A DNA stretch of 33,460 bases from Mycobacterium sp. ENV421 (GCF_002887815.1 NZ_PDHO01000039.1:1-33460); one strand, 5' to 3'. Counted from the stretch's first letter, positions 6,962 to 15,347 are shown. The notes: generated by a model not told the origin, from the letters alone. A program made the numbers and translations.

Positions 6962-8947
6962 ATGGTCCAGAAACTTTTGGTGGCAAATCGCGGTGAGATC
7001 GCCGCCCGGGTGATGCGCACCGCGCACGCCATGGGTCTGGGGACCGTCGCGGTCTATTCCGACCCTGACGCCGGCGCGTCGTTTGTCGGCCTGGCCGATG
7101 CGGCTGTGCGCCTGCCGGGCGCCGCGCCGTCGGACACCTATCTAAACGCCGAGGCGATCATCGATGCGGCCCGGTTGACGGGGGCCGACGCGGTGCACCC
7201 GGGCTACGGGTTTTTGTCGGAGAACGCCGGGTTCGCAGCCGCATGCGCCGAAGCCGGGCTGGTGTTCGTGGGGCCGCCGCCGGCGGTCATCGCGGCGATG
7301 GGCTCGAAGGTCGAGGCGAAGGCGCTGATGGAGAAGGCCGGGGTGCCCGTGCTGCCCGGAGCAACCCTGGACGAGGACTGTGATCTGGCCGCGGAGGGTC
7401 GGCGGGTGGGCTACCCGCTGCTGGTGAAGGCGGCGTTCGGCGGTGGCGGCCGCGGTATGCGGATCGTCGAATCCGCTGAAGAGCTCGCCGACGCGGTGGC
7501 GGCTGCCCGCCGGGAAGCGGCCTCGGCGTTCGGCGATGCGACGGTGTTCCTCGAGCGCTATGTCGTGAATCCGCGGCACGTGGAGGTGCAGATCCTTGCC
7601 GACACGCACGGGGCGGTGGTGCATCTGTTCGAGCGCGACTGCTCGATTCAGCGCCGCCATCAGAAGATCGTGGAGGAGTCGCCGTCGCCGGCCGTCGATG
7701 ACACCCTGCGCGCCGAACTCGGTACGGCCGCGGTGGCCGCGGCGAAGGCAATCGGTTACGTCGGTGCGGGCACCGTCGAGTTCGTGTTGTGGTCGGGCGG
7801 GTTCGCCTTCCTGGAGGTCAATACCCGGTTGCAGGTGGAGCATCCGGTCACCGAGCTGATCACCGGCCTGGACCTGGTGGAATTGCAGCTGCGGATCGCC
7901 GACGGCGCCCCGCTGTCCGCGGAGGCGTTCGATGCCCGCATCGGCGGGCATGCGATCGAGGCCCGGCTGTATGCCGAGGACGTCGGCGCCGGCTTCCTGC
8001 CCGCCACCGGCGTGCTGCACCGCTTCGCCATACCGGAGGACCCGGGCGTGCGGGTGGACACGGGCGTGGTCGACGGCGCGGTGGTCAGCCCGCATTACGA
8101 CCCGATGCTGGCCAAGGTGATCGCGCACGGACCCACCCGGGCCGACGCCGCACGAAGGCTGGCGCGCACGCTGGCGCGCGCCCAGCTGCACGGCGTGACC
8201 ACCAACCGCGACCTGCTGGTCGGGATCCTTCGCGAGCAGGAGTTCCTGGCTGGCGGCACCGACACCGGATACCTCACCCGCCACAACCCGTCGGTGTTGG
8301 CTGCACCCGCGCGGAGCGCGCTGGCGGTGCACGCGACTGCGGCGGCGCTGGCCGCGCAGGCGCAGGCCAGGCTGACGGCGCCGGTGCTGCGGACTCTTCC
8401 TGCGGGATGGCGCAACATCGGGGGTGCGTCCCAGCGCGCAAGCTACCGGTGCGGAGAGCGCGTCATCGAAGTCGCCCACCGCCAGGTCGGGGATCGGGTG
8501 CTGATCGAGGTCGATGACCAGCCGCTGCCCGCGGCGCGGGTGCTGGCGGCCGTGCCGGATCGGGTCGACCTGGAGGTCGACGGGGTGCGCCGTTCGATCA
8601 GTGTGCACCGGGTGGGCGCGGTGTCGTACGTGGACAGCGCTCTCGGATCAACTGAGCTGGTCGACGTGCCGAGGTTCCCCGATCCGTCGTCGGTGCGACA
8701 TGCGGGCTCGCTGCTGGCCCCGATGCCCGGCACCGTGGTGCGGGTGCTCGCCTCGCCCGGCGCAAAGGTCACCGCCGGGCGGGCTCTGATCGTGCTGGAG
8801 GCGATGAAGATGGAACACACCGTCACCGCCCCCACCGACGGGACCGTCGTCGACGTGTTTGTCGCGGCCGGTGATCAGGTCGACACCGGCCAGGCGCTGG
8901 CTATCGTCGAGGACAGCGCCGGAAGGGACGGGGGCAGCAGTGAGTGA
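6962..8947 (+). CDS. Acyl-CoA carboxylase, biotin carboxylase/BCCP (alpha) subunit
   Basis: Charges a covalently bound biotin with bicarbonate-derived CO2 using ATP and presents it to the beta subunit; 661 residues from the ATG at 6962. A GTG at 6953 overlaps the beta stop and adds three residues; it is an alternative start. Order of parts: N-terminal biotin-carboxylase fold starting VQKLLVANRGEIAAR, ATP-grasp glycine loop GGGGRGM (160-166), ERDCSIQRRHQK, the catalytic EVNTRLQVEHPVTE, a C-terminal BC domain, a less conserved linker that would bind beta, and a BCCP domain with the biotinylation site EAMKMEH (K616). This is the complete MCC/GCC-type alpha architecture. Its end overlaps the next gene's start by eight bases, so it sits inside one operon. 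Confidence 0.94.
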   Translation: MVQKLLVANRGEIAARVMRTAHAMGLGTVAVYSDPDAGASFVGLADAAVRLPGAAPSDTYLNAEAIIDAARLTGADAVHPGYGFLSENAGFAAACAEAGLVFVGPPPAVIAAMGSKVEAKALMEKAGVPVLPGATLDEDCDLAAEGRRVGYPLLVKAAFGGGGRGMRIVESAEELADAVAAARREAASAFGDATVFLERYVVNPRHVEVQILADTHGAVVHLFERDCSIQRRHQKIVEESPSPAVDDTLRAELGTAAVAAAKAIGYVGAGTVEFVLWSGGFAFLEVNTRLQVEHPVTELITGLDLVELQLRIADGAPLSAEAFDARIGGHAIEARLYAEDVGAGFLPATGVLHRFAIPEDPGVRVDTGVVDGAVVSPHYDPMLAKVIAHGPTRADAARRLARTLARAQLHGVTTNRDLLVGILREQEFLAGGTDTGYLTRHNPSVLAAPARSALAVHATAAALAAQAQARLTAPVLRTLPAGWRNIGGASQRASYRCGERVIEVAHRQVGDRVLIEVDDQPLPAARVLAAVPDRVDLEVDGVRRSISVHRVGAVSYVDSALGSTELVDVPRFPDPSSVRHAGSLLAPMPGTVVRVLASPGAKVTAGRALIVLEAMKMEHTVTAPTDGTVVDVFVAAGDQVDTGQALAIVEDSAGRDGGSSE

Positions 8948-9704
8948 TCCGGTGACCTACCAGGTCGTTGACGGTGTGGCCTGGTTGACGATCGACCGGC
9001 CCGAGGCACGCAACGCGCTCAGCGCCGCGGTGCGCGAGGGCCTGTGGGATGGGACCCGTCGGTTCAACGACGACGCAAGCGCGCAGGTTCTCGTCCTGAC
9101 CGGGGCGGGGGAGAAGGCGTTCTGTGCGGGCGGGGACCTCAAGGAAATGGCAGCTACCGCGCTGACCGTGCCCCCGCCGGATTTCACCCCGCAGTTCGGT
9201 CGCAATATCGATGTTGCCAAGCCGACCATCGCCGCGGTCAACGGGGTCGCGTTCGCAGGCGGGTTCCTGCTTGCTCAGCAGTGTGACCTGGTGGTGGCTG
9301 CCGAGCACGCGACATTCGCGATCACCGAGGTCAAGGTGGGCCGCGGCGCCCCGTGGGCGGCGCCGCTGTCGTGGCTGGTGGCGCCCCGGATCGCGCTGCA
9401 GATCCTGCTCACCGGCGATCCGATCAGCGCGCACCGGGCGCAGCAGGTGGGCCTGGTCAACGAGGTGGTGCCCGCCGCCCAGCTGCATGAGCGCACCCAG
9501 GAGTTGGCGCAGCGGATCGCCGCCAACGCGCCGCTGTCGGTGCTGGCCGCCAAGCGCACGGCCTACCTGTCGGCGCAGCACCGGATCGATGAGGCCTACA
9601 CGCTGGCCGAGCAGATCTGGGAGCCGGTGTATCACTCCGAAGACGCTCAAGAAGGCCCGCGGGCGTTCCGGGAGAAACGCGCACCGGTATGGAAAGGACG
9701 CTGA
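8940..9704 (+). CDS. Enoyl-CoA hydratase/isomerase family protein
   Basis: Crotonase-fold protein of 254 residues. The GTG at 8940 overlaps the end of the alpha subunit gene, and SDPVTYQVVDGVAWLTIDRP is the normal family N-terminus; the longer frame from 8859 lies inside the BCCP coding region. The first oxyanion block is FCAGGDLKEM (61-70) and the second is NGVAFAGGFLLAQQCDL (101-116). The usual first catalytic Glu (GGxE in rat mitochondrial hydratase) is Leu here, while the second (Glu130 in ITEVKVG) is present and is followed by an unusual GRGAPWAAP loop. In a geranyl/methylcrotonyl-CoA route the corresponding step hydrates a glutaconyl-type CoA (AtuE/LiuC position). With one Glu missing the reaction may be hydration, isomerisation or something else. 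Confidence 0.88.
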   Translation: MSDPVTYQVVDGVAWLTIDRPEARNALSAAVREGLWDGTRRFNDDASAQVLVLTGAGEKAFCAGGDLKEMAATALTVPPPDFTPQFGRNIDVAKPTIAAVNGVAFAGGFLLAQQCDLVVAAEHATFAITEVKVGRGAPWAAPLSWLVAPRIALQILLTGDPISAHRAQQVGLVNEVVPAAQLHERTQELAQRIAANAPLSVLAAKRTAYLSAQHRIDEAYTLAEQIWEPVYHSEDAQEGPRAFREKRAPVWKGR

Positions 9705-9707
9705 GGG

Positions 9708-10502
9708 ATGCCGTTATCGATGCAGGCGCTAGCCGATGATCTGGCCGCCGAGACCGCCGACCTGCGCGACCTGCTGTTGACGCTGCCCGACGCCGACTGG
9801 CGCCGGCCTACCCCGGCGCTGCGTTGGTGCATCGGTGACCAGGTGTCACACCTGGCATTCTTCGACGACGCCGCGGTGCGAGCGGCGAGCGACCCGGATG
9901 GCTTCCTGGCCGAATTGGCCCGCCTGAACGCCGAGGGCGGAGTGAACCCCGACACCATCTGTGCGCGCTTTCGAGACATGCCGGGCGAGGCGCTGCTGGC
10001 GTGGTTCGACGAGGCCCGCGCGCGGTTGCTGTCCAGCTTCGGTCAGATCGATCCCGCGGCACGGGTGCCGTGGTTCGGTCCCGCGATGAGCGCGGCGTCG
10101 TCGCTGACCGCCCGGTTGATGGAGACCTGGGCGCACGGCCAAGACATCGCCGACGCGCTCGGCATAAACCGGGCACCCACTGACCGGTTGCGTCACGTCG
10201 CGCACCTCGGTGTACATGCTCGAGCGTTCAGCTACACAGCGAACGGACGTCAGGCGCCGGATTTGCCGGTGCGGGTCGAGCTCACCGCCCCGAGCGGCGC
10301 GATCTGGGGCTGGGGCCCCGAGGACGCCGCCGATCGGGCGAGCGGGCCTGCGCTGGACTTCTGTCTGGTGGTGACCCAGCGGCGGCACCGCGACGACACC
10401 GCGTTGGCGATCAGCGGGCGCGCGGCGGGGCAGTGGATGGCCATCGCCCAGGCTTTCGCCGGAGAACCGGGGGCGGGACGCAAAAAGGGGCAGTTCGGAT
10501 GA
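9708..10502 (+). CDS. Maleylpyruvate-isomerase/DinB-like metal-binding protein (TIGR03084 type)
   Basis: Protein of 264 residues starting three bases after the hydratase stop. It has the four-helix DinB/mycothiol-dependent maleylpyruvate isomerase N-terminal fold: LADDLAAETADLRDLLLTLP, WRRPTPALRWCIGDQVSHLA (His48), and METWAHGQDIADAL with Glu139 and His143. These three residues fit the usual metal triad of the fold. It looks like the actinobacterial TIGR03084 group. The biochemical role is unknown to me; relatives handle thiol cofactors or metals. It ends in an ATGA overlap with the AtuA-like gene, so the two are translated together, which suggests a linked step in the same pathway. It has no membrane segments or signal peptide. 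Confidence 0.82.
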   Translation: MPLSMQALADDLAAETADLRDLLLTLPDADWRRPTPALRWCIGDQVSHLAFFDDAAVRAASDPDGFLAELARLNAEGGVNPDTICARFRDMPGEALLAWFDEARARLLSSFGQIDPAARVPWFGPAMSAASSLTARLMETWAHGQDIADALGINRAPTDRLRHVAHLGVHARAFSYTANGRQAPDLPVRVELTAPSGAIWGWGPEDAADRASGPALDFCLVVTQRRHRDDTALAISGRAAGQWMAIAQAFAGEPGAGRKKGQFG

Positions 10503-12244
10503 CCGCGACAACAGATCGTGCCCGGGCGGTGCGCATCGCCAACTGCTCCGGCTTTTACGGCGACCGGGTCGGCGCCGCCCGCGAAATGGTCGACGGCGGC
10601 CCCATCGACGTGCTCACCGGGGATTATCTCGCCGAGCTCACCATGCTCATCCTCGCCAAGGCTCAGCGCAAGGATCCGGGCGCCGGGTACGCCAAGACAT
10701 TCCTCACCCAGATCGAGCAGGTGCTCGGCAGCTGTTTGGATCGCGGTATCAGGATCGTGGCCAACGCCGGCGGGCTGAACCCGGCCGGCCTGGCCGACGC
10801 GGTGCGCGAGGTGGCGGCCAGGGTTGGGCTCGATGTGCGTGTGGCCCACGTGGAGGGTGACGACCTGCGCGCAAAGTTGTCGGCCATCACCCCGGCGGTG
10901 CGCGGCGAGCCGGTCTCGGCCAACGCCTACCTCGGCGGCTGGGGAATCGCGGCCGCCCTCGGCGCGGGGGCCGACGTGGTTGTGACCGGCCGGGTCACCG
11001 ACGCGTCGCTGGTGGTCGGGCCGGCGGCCTGGTGGCATGGCTGGCGAAGCGACGACTGGGACGCGCTGGCCGGCGCCGTCGTCGCAGGGCACGTCATCGA
11101 ATGCGGGCCGCAGGCCACCGGCGGCAACTACGCGTTCGCCGCGGATCTGCCCGACTCACGCTATCCGGGTTTTCCGATCGCCGAGGTCGCCGCGGACGGG
11201 TCGTCGGTGATCACCAAGCACCCGGGCACCGGCGGGCTGGTGTCGGTGGGCACGGTCACCGCGCAGCTGCTCTACGAGATCGGCCCGCCCGCCTACCTCG
11301 GCCCCGACGTCATCACGCACTTCGACACCCTCACGCTCACCCAGGCGGACCGGGACCGGGTGGCGATCGCCGGGGCGCGGGGCAGCCCGCCGCCGCCGAC
11401 CCTGAAGGTGGCGCTCAACGACGCCGGCGGGTTCCGCAACACCATGACGATGGTGCTCACCGGGCTGGACATCGAGGACAAGGCCGCCCGCGCCGAAGCG
11501 ATGCTGTTCGACGTGCTGGGCGGACGCGACCGCTTTGCCGAGGTCGACGTGCGGCTGCTGCGCTTCGACACCGCCGACGCGCCGACCAACGAGCAGGCCA
11601 CCGCACACCTGCGGGTCACCGTCAAAGACCCCGACCCCGCGAAAGTCGGCCGCCGCTTCTCCAACGCCGTCATGGAACTGGCGTTGGCCGGCTACGCCGG
11701 GTTCCACACCACCACCCCGCCCACCTCGGAATCGGCCTACGGGATCTACCGGCCCGCGGCGGTGCCCCGCGCGATGGTGCAGCATGTCGCGGTGTTGCCC
11801 GACGGCCAGCGCCGGGTGGTGCCCGACCCACCCGCGGCCGCGGCCGCCACCGCCCCGGTGGTGGAGGGGGTTGCCGCCGCGCACACCGGCCTTCCGGTCG
11901 GGCAGACCAGCCGCGCGCCGCTGGGGCGGGTCTGCGGCGCCCGCTCCGGGGACAAGGGCGGTGACGCAAACATCGGGCTGTGGGTACGCGACGACGCCAG
12001 CTATGTTTGGCTGCGCGAATACCTCTCCATCGAGCGGCTGCGCGCGCTACTGGGCCCCGAGGTCACCGACCTGAAGATCGACCGGTTCGACCTGCCCAAC
12101 CTTCGGGCGATCAACGTCGTCGTGCACGGTCTGCTCGGCGACGGAGTGGCCTCCTGCACCCGACCCGACCCGCAGGCCAAGGGGCTGGGGGAGTACCTGC
12201 GCAGCCGCGTCGTCGACATTCCCGAGGCGCTGCTCGACCGATAA
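10499..12244 (+). CDS. AtuA-like acyclic terpene utilisation protein (DUF1446)
   Basis: Protein of 581 residues starting at an ATGA overlap (10499-10502). The N-terminal DUF1446 domain is clear: IANCSGFYGDRVGAAREMVD, DVLTGDYLAELTMLILAKAQ, VANAGGLNPAGLA, TGRVTDASLVVGPAAWWHGW, HVIECGPQATGGNYAF and ITKHPGTGGLVSVGTV. A C-terminal domain (about 480-581) follows, with GRVCGARSGDKGGDANIGLW and LPNLRAINVVVHGLLGDGV, the AtuA C-terminal domain. In Pseudomonas, AtuA belongs to the citronellol/geraniol (atu) cluster and is needed for growth on acyclic terpenes, but its reaction is not settled; a role acting on 3-hydroxy-3-isohexenylglutaryl-CoA has been discussed. Here it closes the carboxylase operon, as expected if it works downstream of carboxylation and hydration. 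Confidence 0.88.
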   Translation: MTATTDRARAVRIANCSGFYGDRVGAAREMVDGGPIDVLTGDYLAELTMLILAKAQRKDPGAGYAKTFLTQIEQVLGSCLDRGIRIVANAGGLNPAGLADAVREVAARVGLDVRVAHVEGDDLRAKLSAITPAVRGEPVSANAYLGGWGIAAALGAGADVVVTGRVTDASLVVGPAAWWHGWRSDDWDALAGAVVAGHVIECGPQATGGNYAFAADLPDSRYPGFPIAEVAADGSSVITKHPGTGGLVSVGTVTAQLLYEIGPPAYLGPDVITHFDTLTLTQADRDRVAIAGARGSPPPPTLKVALNDAGGFRNTMTMVLTGLDIEDKAARAEAMLFDVLGGRDRFAEVDVRLLRFDTADAPTNEQATAHLRVTVKDPDPAKVGRRFSNAVMELALAGYAGFHTTTPPTSESAYGIYRPAAVPRAMVQHVAVLPDGQRRVVPDPPAAAAATAPVVEGVAAAHTGLPVGQTSRAPLGRVCGARSGDKGGDANIGLWVRDDASYVWLREYLSIERLRALLGPEVTDLKIDRFDLPNLRAINVVVHGLLGDGVASCTRPDPQAKGLGEYLRSRVVDIPEALLDR

Positions 12245-12301
12245 CCGACGCACCGACCACCGCGAGCCGACGAGACCCGCGTCCCCATACCGGGCGGTCG
12301 A

Positions 12302-13456
12302 TCAGCGGACGAGTTCGACGATGGTCGCGTTGGCCATGCCGCCGCCTTCACACATGGTCTGCAGGCCGAACCGAATGCCGTGGTCACGCATGTGGTGCAT
12401 GAGCCGGGTCATCAGGATCGCCCCCGAGGCGCCAAGGGGATGCCCGACCGCGATCGCGCCGCCGAGCGGATTCATCCTCGCCGGATCGGCGCCGGTCTCC
12501 GCCAGCCAGGCCAGCGGCACCGACGCGAACGCCTCGTTCACCTCAAACGCCCCGATGTCACCGATGGACAGGCCGGCGCGGCGAAGCGCCTTCGCCGTCG
12601 CCGGGATCGGTCCCGTCAGCATCGAGACCGGCTCACTACCAGCTATCGCGCCGGCGTGATAGCGGACGATGGGGGACAGGCCGAGTTCCTCGGCCCGCTC
12701 GGGCGAGCTGACCAGCACCGCGGCGGCCCCGTCGGCGATCTGGGAGGCGTTACCGGCGTGGATCACCCCGTTCTCGAGGAACGACGGCTTCAGCGTCGCC
12801 AGTTTCTCGACGGTGCTGCCGCGGCGCAGGCCCTCATCGGCGACCAGGCCGGGAGCTTCCGGCACCGCGACGAGTTGGCGGTCGAAGGCGCCGGCGTCGA
12901 TAGCCGCCGCCGCCCTGGCGTGGCTCGCGCAGGCGAACTCGTCGAGCCTCTGTCGAGAAAAGCCCCACTTCGCCGCGATCATCTCGGCTCCACGGCCTTG
13001 ATGAAAAGTCGATCCCTCGAGGGCCGTCTCGTAACGGTGTAGCAGCCGTGGCCCGTAGGGCAGCCCAACGTCGCGGCCGGCACCCAACGGAACCCGGCTC
13101 ATGCACTCCACGCCCCCGGCGACGACGAGATGGTACTGACCCGACATCACCATCGCGGCCGCGAAATCCAGCGCCTGCTGGCTTGAGCCGCAGGCCCGGT
13201 TCACCGTGGTGCCGGGCACGCTGTCGGGCCAACCGGCGGCCAGCGCTGCCGAACGGCCCACGTTCGCCGACTGGTCGCCCACCTGGTTCACGCAGCCCCA
13301 GATGACGTCGTCGATCAGGGCAGGGTCCACACCGGTCCGCTCGACCAGCGCCTCCAGTACCCGTGCGGACAGATCCACTGGATGCACACCTGCCAGTGCG
13401 CCGCCTCGCTTGCCGATCGGCGTTCGAACCGCTTCGACGATCACGGCCTCAGGCAT
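12302..13456 (-). CDS. Thiolase (acetyl-CoA acyltransferase)
   Basis: Thiolytic cleavage of a 3-ketoacyl-CoA; 384 residues from the ATG at 13456, which has GGAGG five bases upstream. The nucleophile is Cys89 in NRACGSSQQA, the His motif is IAVGHPLGASGA and the second Cys is in MCEGGGMANA; NEAFA is also present. Length and motifs are those of a complete degradative thiolase, in the general style of mycobacterial FadA5-like enzymes. It converges on the AtuA-like gene with 57 bases between stops. Its leader contains a perfect 17-bp palindrome (13472-13488) right behind the Shine-Dalgarno, implying its own repressor-controlled promoter even though it follows the crotonase/dehydrogenase genes on the same strand. 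Likely role: final cleavage in the local acyl-CoA pathway. Confidence 0.92.
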   Translation of the reverse strand: MPEAVIVEAVRTPIGKRGGALAGVHPVDLSARVLEALVERTGVDPALIDDVIWGCVNQVGDQSANVGRSAALAAGWPDSVPGTTVNRACGSSQQALDFAAAMVMSGQYHLVVAGGVECMSRVPLGAGRDVGLPYGPRLLHRYETALEGSTFHQGRGAEMIAAKWGFSRQRLDEFACASHARAAAAIDAGAFDRQLVAVPEAPGLVADEGLRRGSTVEKLATLKPSFLENGVIHAGNASQIADGAAAVLVSSPERAEELGLSPIVRYHAGAIAGSEPVSMLTGPIPATAKALRRAGLSIGDIGAFEVNEAFASVPLAWLAETGADPARMNPLGGAIAVGHPLGASGAILMTRLMHHMRDHGIRFGLQTMCEGGGMANATIVELVR

Positions 13457-13471
13457 GTCAACCTCCAATAT

Positions 13472-13488
13472 CTAATAATCATTATTAG
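13472..13488. promoter_or_regulatory. Operator-like palindrome CTAATAAT-C-ATTATTAG
   Basis: A perfect 8+1+8 palindrome, strongly AT-rich against a GC-rich background, lies 15 bases upstream of the thiolase ATG. Its nine central bases, TAATCATTA, recur in the palindrome at 16676-16696 and almost completely at 16864-16872. This is the layout of a TetR-type operator that blocks transcription initiation. The regulator is not identified; the local TetR gene is one candidate. Confidence 0.65.
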
Positions 13489-13542
13489 CATAGTATCTGA
13501 TGTTCTGCTCCCAACTCCCGGGCTTGGTGCTCGTTAGTGCGC

Positions 13543-14271
13543 CTAGCGGCGGCGCATTGACCACATTTGCGGGGCCCGCTCGGTCTGTACAGCCACGTCC
13601 CAGCCCAGAGCCGGCGGCCCGGTCTCCAGCCGGAAGGTGCGCGCCATGGCGCGGGCTAGCGCAGGGTCAGTGGCCACTTGGCGGGCAAGGCCGAAGGCCC
13701 GGTCCTCGACCGCCTCGTCGGCAACCGACTCCCACGCCAGGCCCAATTGAGCCGCGCGGTCGCCGTCGATCTCGGCACCGCACAGCGCCATCGCCGCGGC
13801 CGCTTCGCGGCCGGCCAGGCGGGACAGCAGCACGAAGTGTCCCCCGCCCGGGTGCAGACCGATGCGCTGGAAGCCCGACATCAGCCGCGCGGTGCGAGAC
13901 ACGATCCGCAGGTCGGTGGCCAACGCCAGGTTCAGGCCCGCACCGACCGCCGGGCCGCGTACGGCGGCGATGGTGACGGCCCGCACCGACCCGATCCGGG
14001 TGAACGCGGCATAGATGGCCGACAAGCCCGCATAGGTGCCCTCTTCGGCTGGGTCAGATCCAGCGTCACCGAGCGTGGTGGTGTGTGCGCCCGCGCAGAA
14101 CGATCCGCCAGAGCCACGGATCACCAGTGCGCCGATCGAGTCGTCGGCGTCGATGCGGTCGGCGGCGGCGACCAGTTCCCGGGACATCTCCGGGGTCAGT
14201 GCGTTCCGCCGCTGCGGTGCGGCCAGGGTGATGGTGGCCAGGCCGCTTTCCACGCTGAGCTCAATCTCCAC
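13543..14271 (-). CDS. Crotonase-fold protein (enoyl-CoA hydratase/isomerase family) without catalytic Glu pair
   Basis: Protein of 242 residues. The GTG at 14271 has GGAGG four bases upstream and lies just after the stop of the dehydrogenase gene (14292). The family features are there: VESGLATITLAAPQRRNALTP, the first oxyanion block FCAGAH (58-63) and the second block VRGPAVGAGLNLALATDLRI. The position of the first hydratase glutamate is Asn114, and the position of the second, seven residues before the HPGGG turn, is Phe134. Classic hydration is therefore unlikely; members of this fold with other residues act as isomerases, hydrolases or decarboxylases. It is the last gene of a tight leftward unit with two acyl-CoA dehydrogenase subunits, so its substrate is probably their product. 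Confidence 0.85.
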   Translation of the reverse strand: MEIELSVESGLATITLAAPQRRNALTPEMSRELVAAADRIDADDSIGALVIRGSGGSFCAGAHTTTLGDAGSDPAEEGTYAGLSAIYAAFTRIGSVRAVTIAAVRGPAVGAGLNLALATDLRIVSRTARLMSGFQRIGLHPGGGHFVLLSRLAGREAAAAMALCGAEIDGDRAAQLGLAWESVADEAVEDRAFGLARQVATDPALARAMARTFRLETGPPALGWDVAVQTERAPQMWSMRRR

Positions 14272-14291
14272 GGTTCCTCCGTTCAGGCGCG

Positions 14292-15347
14292 TTACATGGC
14301 GGTGATCATCGGCCACAGCCCGTCGCTGCCGCTGGCGATGACAGCACGACCCAGCTGCCGCGCCCAATACTCGGCGGAGCCGCACTCTTCGCGCCAGGCC
14401 CACAGCCGGCGGGTCAGGTGGTGTAAGCGGTGTTCCTGGGTGAACCCGATCGCTCCGTGGACCTGATGGGCAATCCGGGCTGCCGGTCCGGCCGCCGCGC
14501 TGGTCCGCGCTTTGGCCGCGGCTATGGCCAAGGTCGCGGTGGCCGGATCGGCAGCCACGGCAGCGACTGCCGCCTGCGTGGCAGCACCGGCACCCGCAGC
14601 CAGGCCGGCCAACTCGGCGATCTGATGGGCCACGGCCTGGAACTGCCCGATGGGCCGATCGAACTGGACCCGCTCCCCGGCGTAGCGCACCGTCGCCTCC
14701 AGCACTGCATCCAAGGCACCAGAGAGTTGGACCGCGCGGGCGAGCGCACCTAGCCGGCGCAGCTGGCATGCGGTGCCCGGCGGAACTTCTGCAACAGCAG
14801 AGCGGGGTATGCGCACTCCTTCGGCGGCCAGGTCGTCGCGCGGCTCACCGGCCAGATTGTCTATGTTTACCAAGCGGCAGTCGGCAGGGTCGACAAGGGC
14901 CCCCAGCGCGGGCTGCGGATCATCGGTCACCACCAGCACGCGTCGGGACACCCGCGCATACGGCACCCGGCTGGCGACGCCGCCCAGGACGGCTCCGGCG
15001 CCGTCCGGCGTGAGGGTCAGACCGGCCCCGTAGGCGACCGTCACCGGCCCGTCGGGCAGGGCCAGCCCGGCCGCGGTGCACCCCGCGGCGACCGGGAACA
15101 GCGCCTCGGCTAGTGGGACGGGCGCGGCGTATCCGGCAGCGACACACAGCACCGTGGCCGCGTCGGCAATTCCACCACCGGCGCCCCCCAGCTGTTCGTC
15201 AACCCCGATCCGGGTTAGCCCGATATCCTCCAGCCGCTGCCAAAGCTGCGGGCTCCACGAGCCCTCGGCCGCCGAGATCAGCTCAGGCGTGCAGTGCCGG
15301 TCCAGCAGATCTGCTGCGGTGCGTTCGACCAGATCGATATCGCTCAC
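14292..15347 (-). CDS. Acyl-CoA dehydrogenase family protein, short subunit
   Basis: 351-residue acyl-CoA dehydrogenase-fold protein that starts at GTG 15347 inside a GTGA overlap with the upstream dehydrogenase gene. The N-terminal helical domain (about 1-110), a middle beta domain with reduced conservation (110-200) and the C-terminal four-helix domain are visible. The last has VQFDRPIGQFQAVAHQIAEL near 230-250 and HQVHGAIGFTQEHRLHHLTRRLW near 295-317. The IGFTQEH motif normally contacts FAD of the partner subunit. Mycobacteria build alpha2beta2 dehydrogenases from two such unlike chains (FadE26-27, FadE28-29 in sterol side-chain oxidation). Coupled translation makes that likely here. Substrate unknown; heteromeric enzymes of this kind tend to act on bulky or cyclic acyl-CoAs. 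Confidence 0.88.
   Translation of the reverse strand: MSDIDLVERTAADLLDRHCTPELISAAEGSWSPQLWQRLEDIGLTRIGVDEQLGGAGGGIADAATVLCVAAGYAAPVPLAEALFPVAAGCTAAGLALPDGPVTVAYGAGLTLTPDGAGAVLGGVASRVPYARVSRRVLVVTDDPQPALGALVDPADCRLVNIDNLAGEPRDDLAAEGVRIPRSAVAEVPPGTACQLRRLGALARAVQLSGALDAVLEATVRYAGERVQFDRPIGQFQAVAHQIAELAGLAAGAGAATQAAVAAVAADPATATLAIAAAKARTSAAAGPAARIAHQVHGAIGFTQEHRLHHLTRRLWAWREECGSAEYWARQLGRAVIASGSDGLWPMITAM

Noticed and set aside
7142..8608. Leftward 488-codon frame opposite the biotin carboxylase gene
   Set aside because: The rightward frame carries all biotin carboxylase and BCCP motifs; the leftward one is His/Arg/Gly-rich without motifs.
12245..12301. Spacer between convergent AtuA and thiolase genes, checked for a bidirectional terminator
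   Set aside because: No stem-loop with a T tract was found on either strand.
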